Of a stretch of 37,509 bases of DNA, positions 24,425 through 32,047 are shown one piece after another. Each line of letters starts with the position of its first letter. Position 1 is the first letter of the stretch. The notes under the pieces are model-generated. The model was not told the origin of the DNA and did not search any database. It saw only the letters and a list, made by a program, of their open reading frames with translations. The position numbers were made by a program, and so were the translations under genes. Origin of the DNA: an uncultured Bacteroidota bacterium (GTDB taxonomy: Bacteria > Bacteroidota > Bacteroidia > Bacteroidales > F082); the NCBI GenBank assembly GCA_913055825.1, contig CAJXKB010000023.1, positions 1-37,509 on the forward strand, written 5' to 3'.

Positions 24425-25866
24425 ATAGCCCTTTCAACGAAGTAAAATACAAAGCTTTGTTGGAAGGGCTGGAAGTGAGTGAAGTTTTTTATTCAAAGAT
24501 TCCGTTTGGAAATAGCATATTTAGAATTGATGCTGAATATTTTCAAAAAAAATATTTACGTGAAGATTTACTTCTTTCTAATTATGAAACTGTTTACTTA
24601 GGAGAAGACGCTTTTATTACCGATGGGCAACATGGTTATCATGTTGTTGATGAAAACTCTGAAATTCGACATTTGACGGCTAAAAATTTTAAAAATTGGT
24701 TTGCTGATGATATTAATGCAGATAGGTTGGCGAAATGGGTTGACGAAAATAATAAAAGATCATCATTAGAAGTAAACGACATTGTTCTAACAACTAGGGG
24801 AAGTGTTGGATACTGTGCTCTTGTTAAAGAAAACGTTCTTCCTGCAAATATTGATCAAGATGTTGCAAGAATTTCAATAAAAAATAAGAATAGGATTAAG
24901 CCACAATTTTTTATTACATATTTAAATTCTAAATATGGACAAGATTGGATTCTGCGAAATCAAACGGGTATGGTTCAACAAGGTTTGGCATTATGGCGTG
25001 TTAGAGAAATTCCAATCCCATTATTAAATATTAATTTTCAAAAAGTTATAGAGAAAACAATTGAATTCTCTTATTCTTTGATTGTAGACTCAAAGAATAA
25101 ATACACCCAAGCCGAAGAAATCCTTTTGGAAGAAATGGGTTTAAAAGATTTTGAGCCGAGCAATGAGCCGGTCAATATAAAATCCTTCAAAGATAGTTTT
25201 CTTGCCAGCGGTCGCTTGGATGCAGAGTATTATCAGAAAAAGTATGAGGGTTATATTAAACTGATAAAAAACTATAAACATGGCTTTGAGCCTTTTTCGA
25301 AAGTTTGTAATTTAAAAGATAAAAACTATTCACCTAACGAAACGAAACAATACAAATATATTGAGTTGGCAAACATTGGCAAAACCGGAGACATAAACGG
25401 ATGTACAACTTCATTAGGCAAAGATTTACCAACACGAGCAAGGCGTATTGTTTCTGAAAATGATGTAATTATTTCATCAATTGAGGGTTCTTTGGATAGT
25501 TGTGCTCTTATTACAAAAGAATATGATAATGCTTTATGTTCAACCGGATTTTATGTTGTTAATTCTGATAAAATTAATTCTGAAACATTACTGATTCTTT
25601 TCAAATCAGAACCGATGCAAAATATTCTTAAAAAAAGTTGTTCCGGAACAATATTGACAGCAATAAACAAAACAGAATTAGAAAAAATTCCTATCCCCCT
25701 AATCGACTACACCAAACAACAGCAAATAGCCGAATTAATTGAAGAAAGTTTTGCCCTGAAAAAGCAATCTGAAAAGCTTTTGGAAACTACTAAACGAGTC
25801 GTAGAAATTGCCATTGAAGAAAATGAAGAAAAAGCGATAAAATACATAAATTCAAAAGTGAGTTGA
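24421..25866 (+). CDS. Specificity subunit (HsdS-like)
   Basis: 481 residues. The start is a TTG that overlaps the upstream TGA (TTGA), with no nearby ATG, so translation is coupled. The opening KYKALLEGLEVSEVFYSKI is typical of S subunits paired with fused R-M proteins. Two half-repeats each begin with a DAEY(F/Y)QKKY segment (bases about 24525-24550 and 25216-25242), followed by a target-recognition domain. Each half ends in a coiled coil (VDSKNKYTQAEEILLEEM and QQQIAELIEESFALKKQSEKLL). Two half-sites imply a bipartite recognition sequence. The recognition domains are clearly more AT-rich than the helices, as expected for swapped modules. The specificity cannot be read from the sequence. 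Confidence 0.9.
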   Translation: MNSPFNEVKYKALLEGLEVSEVFYSKIPFGNSIFRIDAEYFQKKYLREDLLLSNYETVYLGEDAFITDGQHGYHVVDENSEIRHLTAKNFKNWFADDINADRLAKWVDENNKRSSLEVNDIVLTTRGSVGYCALVKENVLPANIDQDVARISIKNKNRIKPQFFITYLNSKYGQDWILRNQTGMVQQGLALWRVREIPIPLLNINFQKVIEKTIEFSYSLIVDSKNKYTQAEEILLEEMGLKDFEPSNEPVNIKSFKDSFLASGRLDAEYYQKKYEGYIKLIKNYKHGFEPFSKVCNLKDKNYSPNETKQYKYIELANIGKTGDINGCTTSLGKDLPTRARRIVSENDVIISSIEGSLDSCALITKEYDNALCSTGFYVVNSDKINSETLLILFKSEPMQNILKKSCSGTILTAINKTELEKIPIPLIDYTKQQQIAELIEESFALKKQSEKLLETTKRVVEIAIEENEEKAIKYINSKVS

Positions 25867-25867
25867 T

Positions 25868-26701
25868 ATGCCGGTTAATCAAGAAAATATAAATTTATGG
25901 ATACAACACTCTGATATTGACTATATCGGTCATTTTATCAAAGCTTGGATTCCGTTTAACGCTTGGTATAACAGCAGTTTTTCAACCTTACACAGTGATA
26001 GAGAAAAAATATCGGCTATTAAAACTCAACCAAATTCTGTAAGAAACGGTATTAATTCCCTGATGGAATCTGATTCACAACAAGGACAAGAATTTAGGAG
26101 TTATTTATCAGCACTCTATTATCAATTACAACAAAATCAAATTGACGGTAGAAATGACAGAATTTGGTTTGAAAACGCTTTAAAAGAAAAAAATTCAAGA
26201 CATAAAATCGATAATCGTGAATTTGGCAGAGACAAATATTATTTAGAAAGAACAGACGGTGCATATCTTGGTGATATAACAGAAATGAAAGTTGTCATCA
26301 AAAGAAAATCAGACAATTCAATAATTTTTAACTATACTCATCCCTCTTATGATTTAATACACTTTCAAGCACATCCTGACTATCAAAATCTAAGCAACAG
26401 AAGAAAAGAACAAGTTAGATTGATGTTTCAAGAACTCGAACCTGTTAAAATAAACACTTTGTTAGAAACCAACATGTCAGAAAGTCCAGTTAATTATTAC
26501 CAATGTGATTCATATACATTGAGAAGGGATATAACAAATACAAGTTGCTATGCCATACATATCGTAAAAGCATTAGTTGAAGTGTTATATCAGTTGAGAA
26601 ATGTATTATTTCATGGAGAACTTGTGCCAAACAATGGAGCTCAAAAAGTTTACAAAGAAGCATATTCAATTTTAAAAATGATTTTAGAAAAAATAAAATA
26701 A
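25868..26701 (+). CDS. HEPN-motif protein, third gene of the R-M operon
   Basis: 277 residues, starting one base after the specificity gene. I do not recognise a full-length family. The C-terminal helical part contains RNVLFHGELVP (Arg244-Asn245-x3-His249), an exact RNxxxH HEPN ribonuclease motif preceded by a helix (KALVEVLYQL) and followed by a second one (EAYSILKMILEKI). That is the arrangement of two-helix HEPN cores. The N-terminus (NLWIQHSDIDYIGHFIKAWIPFNAWYN) is aromatic-rich and helical. The middle has a mixed region with a possible small beta part (YLGDITEMKVVIKRKSDNSIIFNY). HEPN proteins in defence loci are commonly RNases that act as abortive-infection effectors or toxins. A back-up effector to the R-M enzyme is plausible but inferred. 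Confidence 0.6.
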   Translation: MPVNQENINLWIQHSDIDYIGHFIKAWIPFNAWYNSSFSTLHSDREKISAIKTQPNSVRNGINSLMESDSQQGQEFRSYLSALYYQLQQNQIDGRNDRIWFENALKEKNSRHKIDNREFGRDKYYLERTDGAYLGDITEMKVVIKRKSDNSIIFNYTHPSYDLIHFQAHPDYQNLSNRRKEQVRLMFQELEPVKINTLLETNMSESPVNYYQCDSYTLRRDITNTSCYAIHIVKALVEVLYQLRNVLFHGELVPNNGAQKVYKEAYSILKMILEKIK

Positions 26702-26877
26702 TATGCCAACACAAAAAGCCATACACATTGCCAAGTCACACAAAGCCGAATGCACAACAAAGGTTATACGCAATGCGGTCAAAGTGTTAAATATGAACAT
26801 AATAGCAATAAATAAAATTAATAGTAAATTGAAAATTAATCGTTTTAAAATCCCAAACTACGCATAGCCAAACAAGT
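26702..26877. other. Intergenic tail of the R-M island, possible cassette-end sequence
   Basis: 176 bp with no convincing gene. It holds an imperfect inverted pair (CATTGC at 26726-26731, GCAATG at 26770-26775) around an AAC...GTT core (AACAAAGGTT, 26756-26765). The design and base composition differ from the AT-rich genes on its left. It recalls, from memory only, sequences found at the 3' end of accessory cassettes in Bacteroidota. A 54-codon open frame (26703-26867) looks accidental. Confidence 0.3.
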
Positions 26878-27435
26878 ATGAAAAACTTCATCGACTTAAT
26901 ACAACAACGCCAAAGTGACCGTAAATATACTGCGCGGGCAGTGGAAGATGAAAAACTCACGGCTTGCCTCGAGGCCGGGCGACTTGCCCCTTCGGCCAGC
27001 AACTCGCAACCATGGACTTTCGTTGTGGTTAACGAGCCTTCACTTTTAAAAGAAATGGCCAAAGCGGCTGCAGGGCCGCTCAAAAGTTTCAATAACTTTG
27101 TAAAACAAGCCCCTGTAATCATAACCATAGTCATGGAAAAACCCAAAATCATCACCGAAGTAGGCGGGCGTATCAAGAAAAAAGAATATCCGCTCATTGA
27201 TGTAGGCATTGCTGCCGAACACATATGCTTACAGGCCACTGAACTAGGGTTAGGCAGTTGCATGCTGGGCTGGTTCGACGAAAAAGAAGTCAAGCAGCTA
27301 CTAACTGTTCCCGACGAAAAAAATATTCCGTTGCTAATTACATTGGGTTATACACCCGACGGATATAAACACCGGAAAAAAATACGGAAAAAATTTAATA
27401 CCGTGGTTAAATTCAATTCATATAAACATGGTTAA
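26878..27435 (+). CDS. Nitroreductase-family FMN oxidoreductase
   Basis: 185 residues. The N-terminal FMN-phosphate motif is RQSDRKYTARAVEDEKL, followed by the EAGRLAPSASNSQPWTFVVV helix-strand pair. The C-terminal half has IDVGIAAEHICLQATELGLGSCMLGWF and ITLGYTPDG. These are standard landmarks of the nitroreductase superfamily, dimeric flavoproteins that use NAD(P)H. The compact size fits the small Bacteroidota subgroup. The physiological substrate is unknown. The last 8 bases overlap the start of the UpxY-like gene, so the two are probably co-transcribed. No clear -7 box is seen upstream. Confidence 0.92.
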   Translation: MKNFIDLIQQRQSDRKYTARAVEDEKLTACLEAGRLAPSASNSQPWTFVVVNEPSLLKEMAKAAAGPLKSFNNFVKQAPVIITIVMEKPKIITEVGGRIKKKEYPLIDVGIAAEHICLQATELGLGSCMLGWFDEKEVKQLLTVPDEKNIPLLITLGYTPDGYKHRKKIRKKFNTVVKFNSYKHG

Positions 27436-27940
27436 AAAGGAAGAAGAGAAAAAATGGTACGCACTTTATGTAAAGTCGCGTACCGAAAAAAAAGTAGCCA
27501 TTGAACTCGAAGCTGAAGAAATTGACTTTTATCTTCCTCTCGAAAAAAAACTCCGGCAATGGAGCGATCGAAAAAAATGGGTTGAAGAACCACTTTTCCG
27601 TTCTTATATTTTCGTTTACGTTGGAATAAAAGATTATTACAAAGCTTTGTACGTTCAGGGAGCTGTTAAATATGTCAGTTTTGAAGGAAAAGCCGTTCCG
27701 GTGCCCCCACAACAAATCGATGCCGTAAAATATTATCTTGAAGAAAAAGACCACGAATTAAAAGAGGACCAGGATTGGGAAAAAGGCAAAGAGGTGGAGG
27801 TGATGGCAGGAAAACTTACCGGCTTAAGGGGAATCTTAATCCAGGCAAAAGGAAAAAATTACATTAAAGTACAAATCGACGTGGTCGGTTCCGCCATTGT
27901 GTTAAAAATCCCAAAAAAACATTTACGCATTGTCGGATAA
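27428..27940 (+). CDS. UpxY/RfaH-type NusG-like transcription antiterminator
   Basis: 170 residues. The NGN domain is WYALYVKSRTEKKVAIEL with FYLPLEKKLRQWSDRKKWVEEPLF and the RSYIFVYV strand. A C-terminal KOW domain begins near GKEVEVMAGKLTGLRGIL. This is the specialised NusG paralogue type (UpxY/RfaH), shorter and more basic than the housekeeping NusG. UpxY genes usually stand first in capsule or exopolysaccharide operons and let RNA polymerase read through them. Here no glycosyltransferase locus follows: the next genes are CvpA and pgk. It may act on a locus elsewhere. It overlaps the nitroreductase by 8 bases. Confidence 0.88.
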   Translation: MVKKEEEKKWYALYVKSRTEKKVAIELEAEEIDFYLPLEKKLRQWSDRKKWVEEPLFRSYIFVYVGIKDYYKALYVQGAVKYVSFEGKAVPVPPQQIDAVKYYLEEKDHELKEDQDWEKGKEVEVMAGKLTGLRGILIQAKGKNYIKVQIDVVGSAIVLKIPKKHLRIVG

Positions 27941-27961
27941 AAGTTGTCCTGCAATTTTTAC

Positions 27962-27969
27962 TACTTTTG
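27962..27969 (+). promoter_or_regulatory. -7 box TACTTTTG for the CvpA-like gene
   Basis: Exact TAnnTTTG match 25 nt before the ATG at 27995. Confidence 0.6.
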
Positions 27970-27994
27970 AAACATAAGCATTAAACAATAAAAA

Positions 27995-28534
27995 ATGAGC
28001 CTCAATTTATTGGATATTATTTTAGTGATTCCTTTGTTGTGGTTTGCCTACAATGGATACAAGAAAGGCCTGATTATCGAAATTGCTTCCCTTGCCGCTT
28101 TCATCCTCGGTTTGTATTTTGCCTTTTATTTTTCTGATGTAACTGCCAACTACCTCAAACAGTATTTTGCTATCAATCAGGAATATATGGCCGTCATTTC
28201 ATTCATTGTCACCTTTATAGTAGTCTTATTTGCCGTACTGGCGCTGGGCAAAATACTTGAAAAATTTATCGATATCCTTTTGCTCGGTTTTCTGAACAAG
28301 CTGGCCGGCGCTGCATTCGGACTGTTAAAAGGTGCCCTGTTTTTGAGCATCATCATTTTTGTCATAAACTACTTCGACGCAGGCCACACTGTCATCAAAC
28401 CAAGCGCCACAAAAACCTCTATTTTTTACGAGCCGGTGCAATCCGTTGCCCCCGCCTTATATTCCTGGTTGCATCTCGACAATTTTAAGTTCACACTTCC
28501 CGATAAAGACGAAGTATTAAAAAAGGTAATTTAA
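27995..28534 (+). CDS. CvpA-family membrane protein
   Basis: 179 residues with four membrane segments. The N-terminus (LNLLDIILVIPLLWFAYNGYKKGLI) and the FLNKLAGAAFGLLKGALFLS segment match the CvpA (colicin V production) family. The conserved Gly-rich loop between the third and fourth helices is recognisable. The last 45 residues are soluble (YEPVQSVAPALYSWL). The molecular function of CvpA is unclear; in other bacteria mutants are sensitive to bile or alkaline stress and have altered envelopes. The gene has its own promoter and is followed by the structured noncoding element. Confidence 0.88.
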   Translation: MSLNLLDIILVIPLLWFAYNGYKKGLIIEIASLAAFILGLYFAFYFSDVTANYLKQYFAINQEYMAVISFIVTFIVVLFAVLALGKILEKFIDILLLGFLNKLAGAAFGLLKGALFLSIIIFVINYFDAGHTVIKPSATKTSIFYEPVQSVAPALYSWLHLDNFKFTLPDKDEVLKKVI

Positions 28535-28540
28535 TTCAGG

Positions 28541-28690
28541 GCATACCCTTCGGGCCGGGCTATCCGCTATAGTCCTCACCGGCAGGGCTGTTCAACTATG
28601 TGGCTTAAAAATGCTTCTTTGTCGCATTTTCCGCCACAGTTTCACAAGCCCTTCCGCTTCCGGGCTGTCGCTTCTATCCCTTATGCAAAT
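28541..28690. ncRNA. Structured noncoding element of nested hairpins between cvpA and pgk
   Basis: A GC-rich island in an AT-rich gap. Nested arms pair concentrically: CCGG (28579-28582 with 28660-28663), GGGCT/AGCCC (28585-28589, 28647-28651), TGTGGC/GCCACA (28599-28604, 28633-28638) and AAAATGC/GCATTTT (28608-28614, 28624-28630), with a 9-nt loop. The hairpin lies between two imperfect direct repeats, CGGGCTATCCGCTATAGTCC (28556-28575) and CGGGCTGTCGCTTCTATCCC (28661-28680). No coding frame fits. From memory, similar sequences recur between genes in many Bacteroidota. Whether it is a transcribed RNA or a repeat family is undecided. Confidence 0.5.
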
Positions 28691-28739
28691 TCCGGTTTAA
28701 ATTATCCCAACTGCTCTTGTTCAGGCGTCACGCCAGAAT

Positions 28740-29930
28740 CTATTTTTCAATAGCAGCCACACCGGGTAACGTTTTACCTTCAATGTATTCGAGCATGGCA
28801 CCACCACCGGTTGAAACATAACTCACCTTGTCCTGAAGATGATATTTGTTAATGGCAGCCACCGAATCGCCGCCACCAACCAACGAATAAGCGCCTTTTT
28901 CGGTAGCACGTGCAATAGCTTTTGCAACATCTAAAGTACCTTCGGCAAAATTGTCCATCTCAAAAACCCCCATTGGCCCGTTCCAAAGAATAGTAGCCGA
29001 ACCTTCAATAACTTTCCTAAAAGTTTCGGAAGCTTCCACACCAATATCTAAGCCCATCCATCCATCAGGGATATCGTTGGACGGGCGGCATTTCTGGTTG
29101 GCCTCATTGTCGAATTTATCAGCAATAACGGCATCCTCCGGAATGTAAAGGTTTACACCAAGTTGCTCAGCTTTAAGCATGGCATCTTTTGCCGTTTCAA
29201 TTAAATCATCTTCAACCAGCGAATTACCTGTTTTTCCCCCTTTGGCTTTAATGAAAGTAAACATCATGCCGCCACCGATAATAAGATTATCGACTTTATC
29301 CAACAAATTATTGATAATTTCAATTTTACCCGAAACTTTGGCACCACCCAAAATGGCGGTAAAAGGTTTTTCCCCTTCTTTAAGTACTTTGTTGATGCTG
29401 CGCAATTCATTGCCCATCACATAACCGAACATTTTGTCGTTAGGAAAAAATTTAGCAATAATTGCTGTGGAGGCATGCGCCCGGTGTGCTGTACCGAAAG
29501 CATCGTTCACGTAAACATCGGCCAGTTCGGCAAGCTTTTTCGCGAAAGCTTCATCGCCTTTGGTTTCTTCTTTGTAAAAACGAAGATTTTCCAGCAAAAG
29601 CACTTCGCCGGCTTTTAAAGCAGCAGCTTTTTTGCTTGCCTCGTCACCAATACAGTCATCGGCAAACTGAACCGCTGTATCCAGTTTTTCAGAAAGGGTT
29701 TTTACCAAATGTTTTAATGAAAACTTATCTTCCGGGCCATTTTTTGGACGGCCGAGGTGCGACATTAAAATAACCGCGGCACCTTCGCTGCGCAGTTTCT
29801 GTATGGTAGGGATGGCAGCCCGGATACGGGTATCATCAGTAATTTTAAATTGATCATTCAAAGGAACGTTAAAGTCAACACGTACAATCACTTTCTTTCC
29901 TTTAAAATTATAATTATCAATAGTTTTCAT
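28740..29930 (-). CDS. pgk: Phosphoglycerate kinase (Pgk)
   Basis: 396 residues on the minus strand, starting with [21 protein letters not shown] chose this ATG over an in-frame codon 78 bases upstream because it gives the standard length and start and leaves room for a promoter. Landmarks are [33 protein letters not shown], the [10 protein letters not shown] hinge, [15 protein letters not shown] and the C-terminal GGGDSVAAI and [19 protein letters not shown]. It catalyses ATP formation from 1,3-bisphosphoglycerate. Monocistronic and divergent from the aminotransferase gene. Its 3' end faces the structured element at 28541. Confidence 0.98.
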   Translation of the reverse strand: MKTIDNYNFKGKKVIVRVDFNVPLNDQFKITDDTRIRAAIPTIQKLRSEGAAVILMSHLGRPKNGPEDKFSLKHLVKTLSEKLDTAVQFADDCIGDEASKKAAALKAGEVLLLENLRFYKEETKGDEAFAKKLAELADVYVNDAFGTAHRAHASTAIIAKFFPNDKMFGYVMGNELRSINKVLKEGEKPFTAILGGAKVSGKIEIINNLLDKVDNLIIGGGMMFTFIKAKGGKTGNSLVEDDLIETAKDAMLKAEQLGVNLYIPEDAVIADKFDNEANQKCRPSNDIPDGWMGLDIGVEASETFRKVIEGSATILWNGPMGVFEMDNFAEGTLDVAKAIARATEKGAYSLVGGGDSVAAINKYHLQDKVSYVSTGGGAMLEYIEGKTLPGVAAIEK

Positions 29931-29968
29931 GAAAATAAAATTTAATTTATACAACAATAAATTCATTG

Positions 29969-29976
29969 CAAAACTA
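29969..29976 (-). promoter_or_regulatory. -7 box TAGTTTTG for pgk
   Basis: CAAAACTA on the plus strand, an exact TAnnTTTG on the minus strand, 38 nt before the pgk ATG. It lies inside the upstream in-frame extension and so argues against the longer start. Confidence 0.6.
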
Positions 29977-30018
29977 ATAAGAAACCTATTAATAAAACTT
30001 AAAGCCATGTAAAATCTA

Positions 30019-30026
30019 TACCTTTG
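30019..30026 (+). promoter_or_regulatory. -7 box TACCTTTG for the aminotransferase operon
   Basis: Exact TAnnTTTG match 16 nt before the ATG at 30043. Confidence 0.6.
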
Positions 30027-30042
30027 CTTTAAAATTTAACAC

Positions 30043-31200
30043 ATGGAAATATTCAAAGGCACCATACAAACCAAATTGCCCAATACAGATACTTCTATTT
30101 TTGCCGTGATGTCAGCATTGGCAGCCGAACACGGGGCCATTAACTTATCGCAGGGTTTTCCCGATTTCCCAATTTCGGAGGAGCTTATCGACTTGGTGTA
30201 TTATTATATGCGTCAGGGTTTTAACCAGTATGCACCTATGCCGGGGGTTCCTGCCCTGCGCCGGGCTATCTCGAAAATGTTTCAGGATAAATATGGCGTT
30301 TTGTACAATCCGGATACGGAAATAAATATTACCGCCGGGGCTACACAGGCTTTGTTTACAGCTATTTCGGCATTTATCCGCGAAGGTGATGAAGCCATTA
30401 TTTTTGAACCTGCTTATGATTGCTATGCCCCTGCCGTGAAAGTGAACGGAGGATTGGTGAAATATGCCCGGCTTCATTTTCCCGATTTCAGCATCAACTG
30501 GGAAGAAATACCACGGATGATTACCCATCGCACAAAACTCATTATCATCAATTCACCTCAAAACCCTACAGGTAGCGTACTTAAAGCCAAAGACCTGCAA
30601 ATGCTCGAAAAATTAACTTCCGGTACCGATATAATTGTCATTAGTGATGAGGTATATGAGCATTTGATTTTTGAAGGAATTGAACATCAAAGCGCCTGCC
30701 GTTTTCCCGAATTGGCGAAACGGACATTAGTAATTGGGTCGTTTGGTAAAACTTTCCATGCTACGGGATGGAAAACAGGATTTGTGCTGGCACCCGAAAA
30801 ACTGATGACTGAATTCAGGAAAGTCCATCAGTTTACTGTTTTTGCAGTTAACACCCCCGTCCAGCATGCCATTGCTGATTTTATTGGGAACAAAAAGAAC
30901 TTTGAGGGACTGGGGGCCTTTTATCAGCAAAAACGTGATTTGTTTGTCAGTGCATTGAAATCCTCGCGATTCAAAACACTTCCGGCTTACGGCACCTATT
31001 TTCAGTTGCTGGATTACAGTGCTATTTCTAACCAAAACGAAATGGAATTTGCCCGCTGGCTGGTGGAAAAACATAAAATTGCTGCCATTCCCATTGCCCC
31101 TTTTTACAACAATAACGATAACCACAAAGTCCTGCGATTTTGTTTTGCCAAAAATGATGAAACGCTGGTACAGGCGGCGGCGATATTAGCAAAGATTTAA
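30043..31200 (+). CDS. Class I/II aminotransferase, methionine/glutamine transaminase type
   Basis: 385 residues, PLP-dependent. INLSQGFPDFPISEEL, YAPMPGVPALRRAI, NITAGATQALFTA, IINSPQNPTG and ISDEVYEHLIFEG are present, with the PLP Lys236 in SFGKTFHATGWKTGF. The FPDF...YAPMPG pattern fits the subgroup that includes E. coli YbdL (methionine aminotransferase) and mammalian glutamine transaminase K/kynurenine aminotransferase. The omega-amidase gene starts 19 bases downstream. In this pathway, glutamine is transaminated with 4-methylthio-2-oxobutanoate to regenerate methionine, and the amidase removes the product 2-oxoglutaramate. The neighbour makes that role more likely than aspartate or kynurenine use. 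Confidence 0.88.
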   Translation: MEIFKGTIQTKLPNTDTSIFAVMSALAAEHGAINLSQGFPDFPISEELIDLVYYYMRQGFNQYAPMPGVPALRRAISKMFQDKYGVLYNPDTEINITAGATQALFTAISAFIREGDEAIIFEPAYDCYAPAVKVNGGLVKYARLHFPDFSINWEEIPRMITHRTKLIIINSPQNPTGSVLKAKDLQMLEKLTSGTDIIVISDEVYEHLIFEGIEHQSACRFPELAKRTLVIGSFGKTFHATGWKTGFVLAPEKLMTEFRKVHQFTVFAVNTPVQHAIADFIGNKKNFEGLGAFYQQKRDLFVSALKSSRFKTLPAYGTYFQLLDYSAISNQNEMEFARWLVEKHKIAAIPIAPFYNNNDNHKVLRFCFAKNDETLVQAAAILAKI

Positions 31201-31219
31201 CAACTTGAAAATAATTTTT

Positions 31220-32014
31220 ATGGAAGATTTGCAACTTTTGTACATCCAATCCAATCTGGTTTGGGAAAACCCTGAAAAAAACAGGGCACATTTTGGTGAA
31301 ATTATCCTAAGGGAAGCTCCCGGTTGTGATTTGGTAGTGTTGCCCGAAACGTTCACCACCGGTTTCCCTGTCAACCCGGTTACATTTGCCGAAACAACCT
31401 ATAGTGATAGCATGCAATGGATGCAAAAAATGGCTACAGAAACCGGAGCTGTTGTTACAGGTAGCCTTTTGCTGAAAGAGGGCAACTTGTACACAAATTC
31501 ATTGATTTGGATGTGCCCTGACGGTCGTTTTGAACGTTACGACAAACGGCATGTGTTTTCGATGGGTGGTGAGCATGAAAAAATCAGCCCGGGAAACAAA
31601 CAGCTGCTTGTTGATCTGAACGGATGGAAAATAAAACCCATGGTGTGTTACGACCTTCGCTTTCCGGTATGGAGCAAAAACCATTATCACAAAGGAAATT
31701 TTGAATACGATCTATCTGTTTATGTGGCAAATTGGCCTGCCGCAAGGGCTTATCCATGGAATAATCTCCTGGTTGCCCGCGCCATCGAAAACCAAAGTTA
31801 CGTATTGGGCGTGAATCGGATTGGGAAAGACGGCCCGGGAAACGAATACGCCGGACATTCAAAACTTGTGGATGCCAAAGGACAAATTGTTTCAGAAGCC
31901 CCGCAAGGAAAAGAGTCTGCCATTAAATCTACACTGTCGTGGGATGCCTTGCATCAATTCCGTAAAAAATTTGACGTGGGTCGTGATTGGGATACCTTTG
32001 ATTTAACATATTAA
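31220..32014 (+). CDS. Omega-amidase, Nit2/YafV-type nitrilase family
   Basis: 264 residues from the ATG at 31220; a TTG 15 bases upstream is in frame. The nitrilase triad is Glu43 (VLPETFTTGF), Lys109 (YDKRHVFSMGGE) and Cys143 (PMVCYDLRFPVW). The LPETFTTGF and CYDLRFPVWSKN segments are those of the omega-amidase branch (mammalian Nit2, E. coli YafV), which hydrolyses 2-oxoglutaramate to 2-oxoglutarate and ammonia. The tail (KKFDVGRDWDTF) matches the short C-terminal end of YafV. It is paired with the transaminase that would make its substrate, and is cytosolic. Confidence 0.88.
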   Translation: MEDLQLLYIQSNLVWENPEKNRAHFGEIILREAPGCDLVVLPETFTTGFPVNPVTFAETTYSDSMQWMQKMATETGAVVTGSLLLKEGNLYTNSLIWMCPDGRFERYDKRHVFSMGGEHEKISPGNKQLLVDLNGWKIKPMVCYDLRFPVWSKNHYHKGNFEYDLSVYVANWPAARAYPWNNLLVARAIENQSYVLGVNRIGKDGPGNEYAGHSKLVDAKGQIVSEAPQGKESAIKSTLSWDALHQFRKKFDVGRDWDTFDLTY

Positions 32015-32034
32015 GATTCTATAATTCAGTAATT

Positions 32035-32042
32035 TATTTTTG
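32035..32042 (+). promoter_or_regulatory. -7 box TATTTTTG at the nucleotidyltransferase start
   Basis: Exact TAnnTTTG match ending 5 nt before the ATG at 32048, implying an almost leaderless transcript. Confidence 0.55.
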
Positions 32043-32047
32043 TCTTG

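Noticed and set aside
22205-26701. Phase-variable inverting hsdS locus
   Set aside because: Only one specificity gene, no recombinase and no long inverted repeats.
26703-26867. 54-codon open frame after the HEPN gene
   Set aside because: No ribosome site, odd composition, no recognisable pattern, and it runs through the inverted-repeat tail; most likely chance.
29931-30008. 26-codon N-terminal extension of pgk
   Set aside because: Gives an over-long protein, and its promoter box lies inside the extension.
31993-32000. Exact TACCTTTG inside the omega-amidase gene
   Set aside because: It is in coding sequence, and a better placed box exists at 32035.
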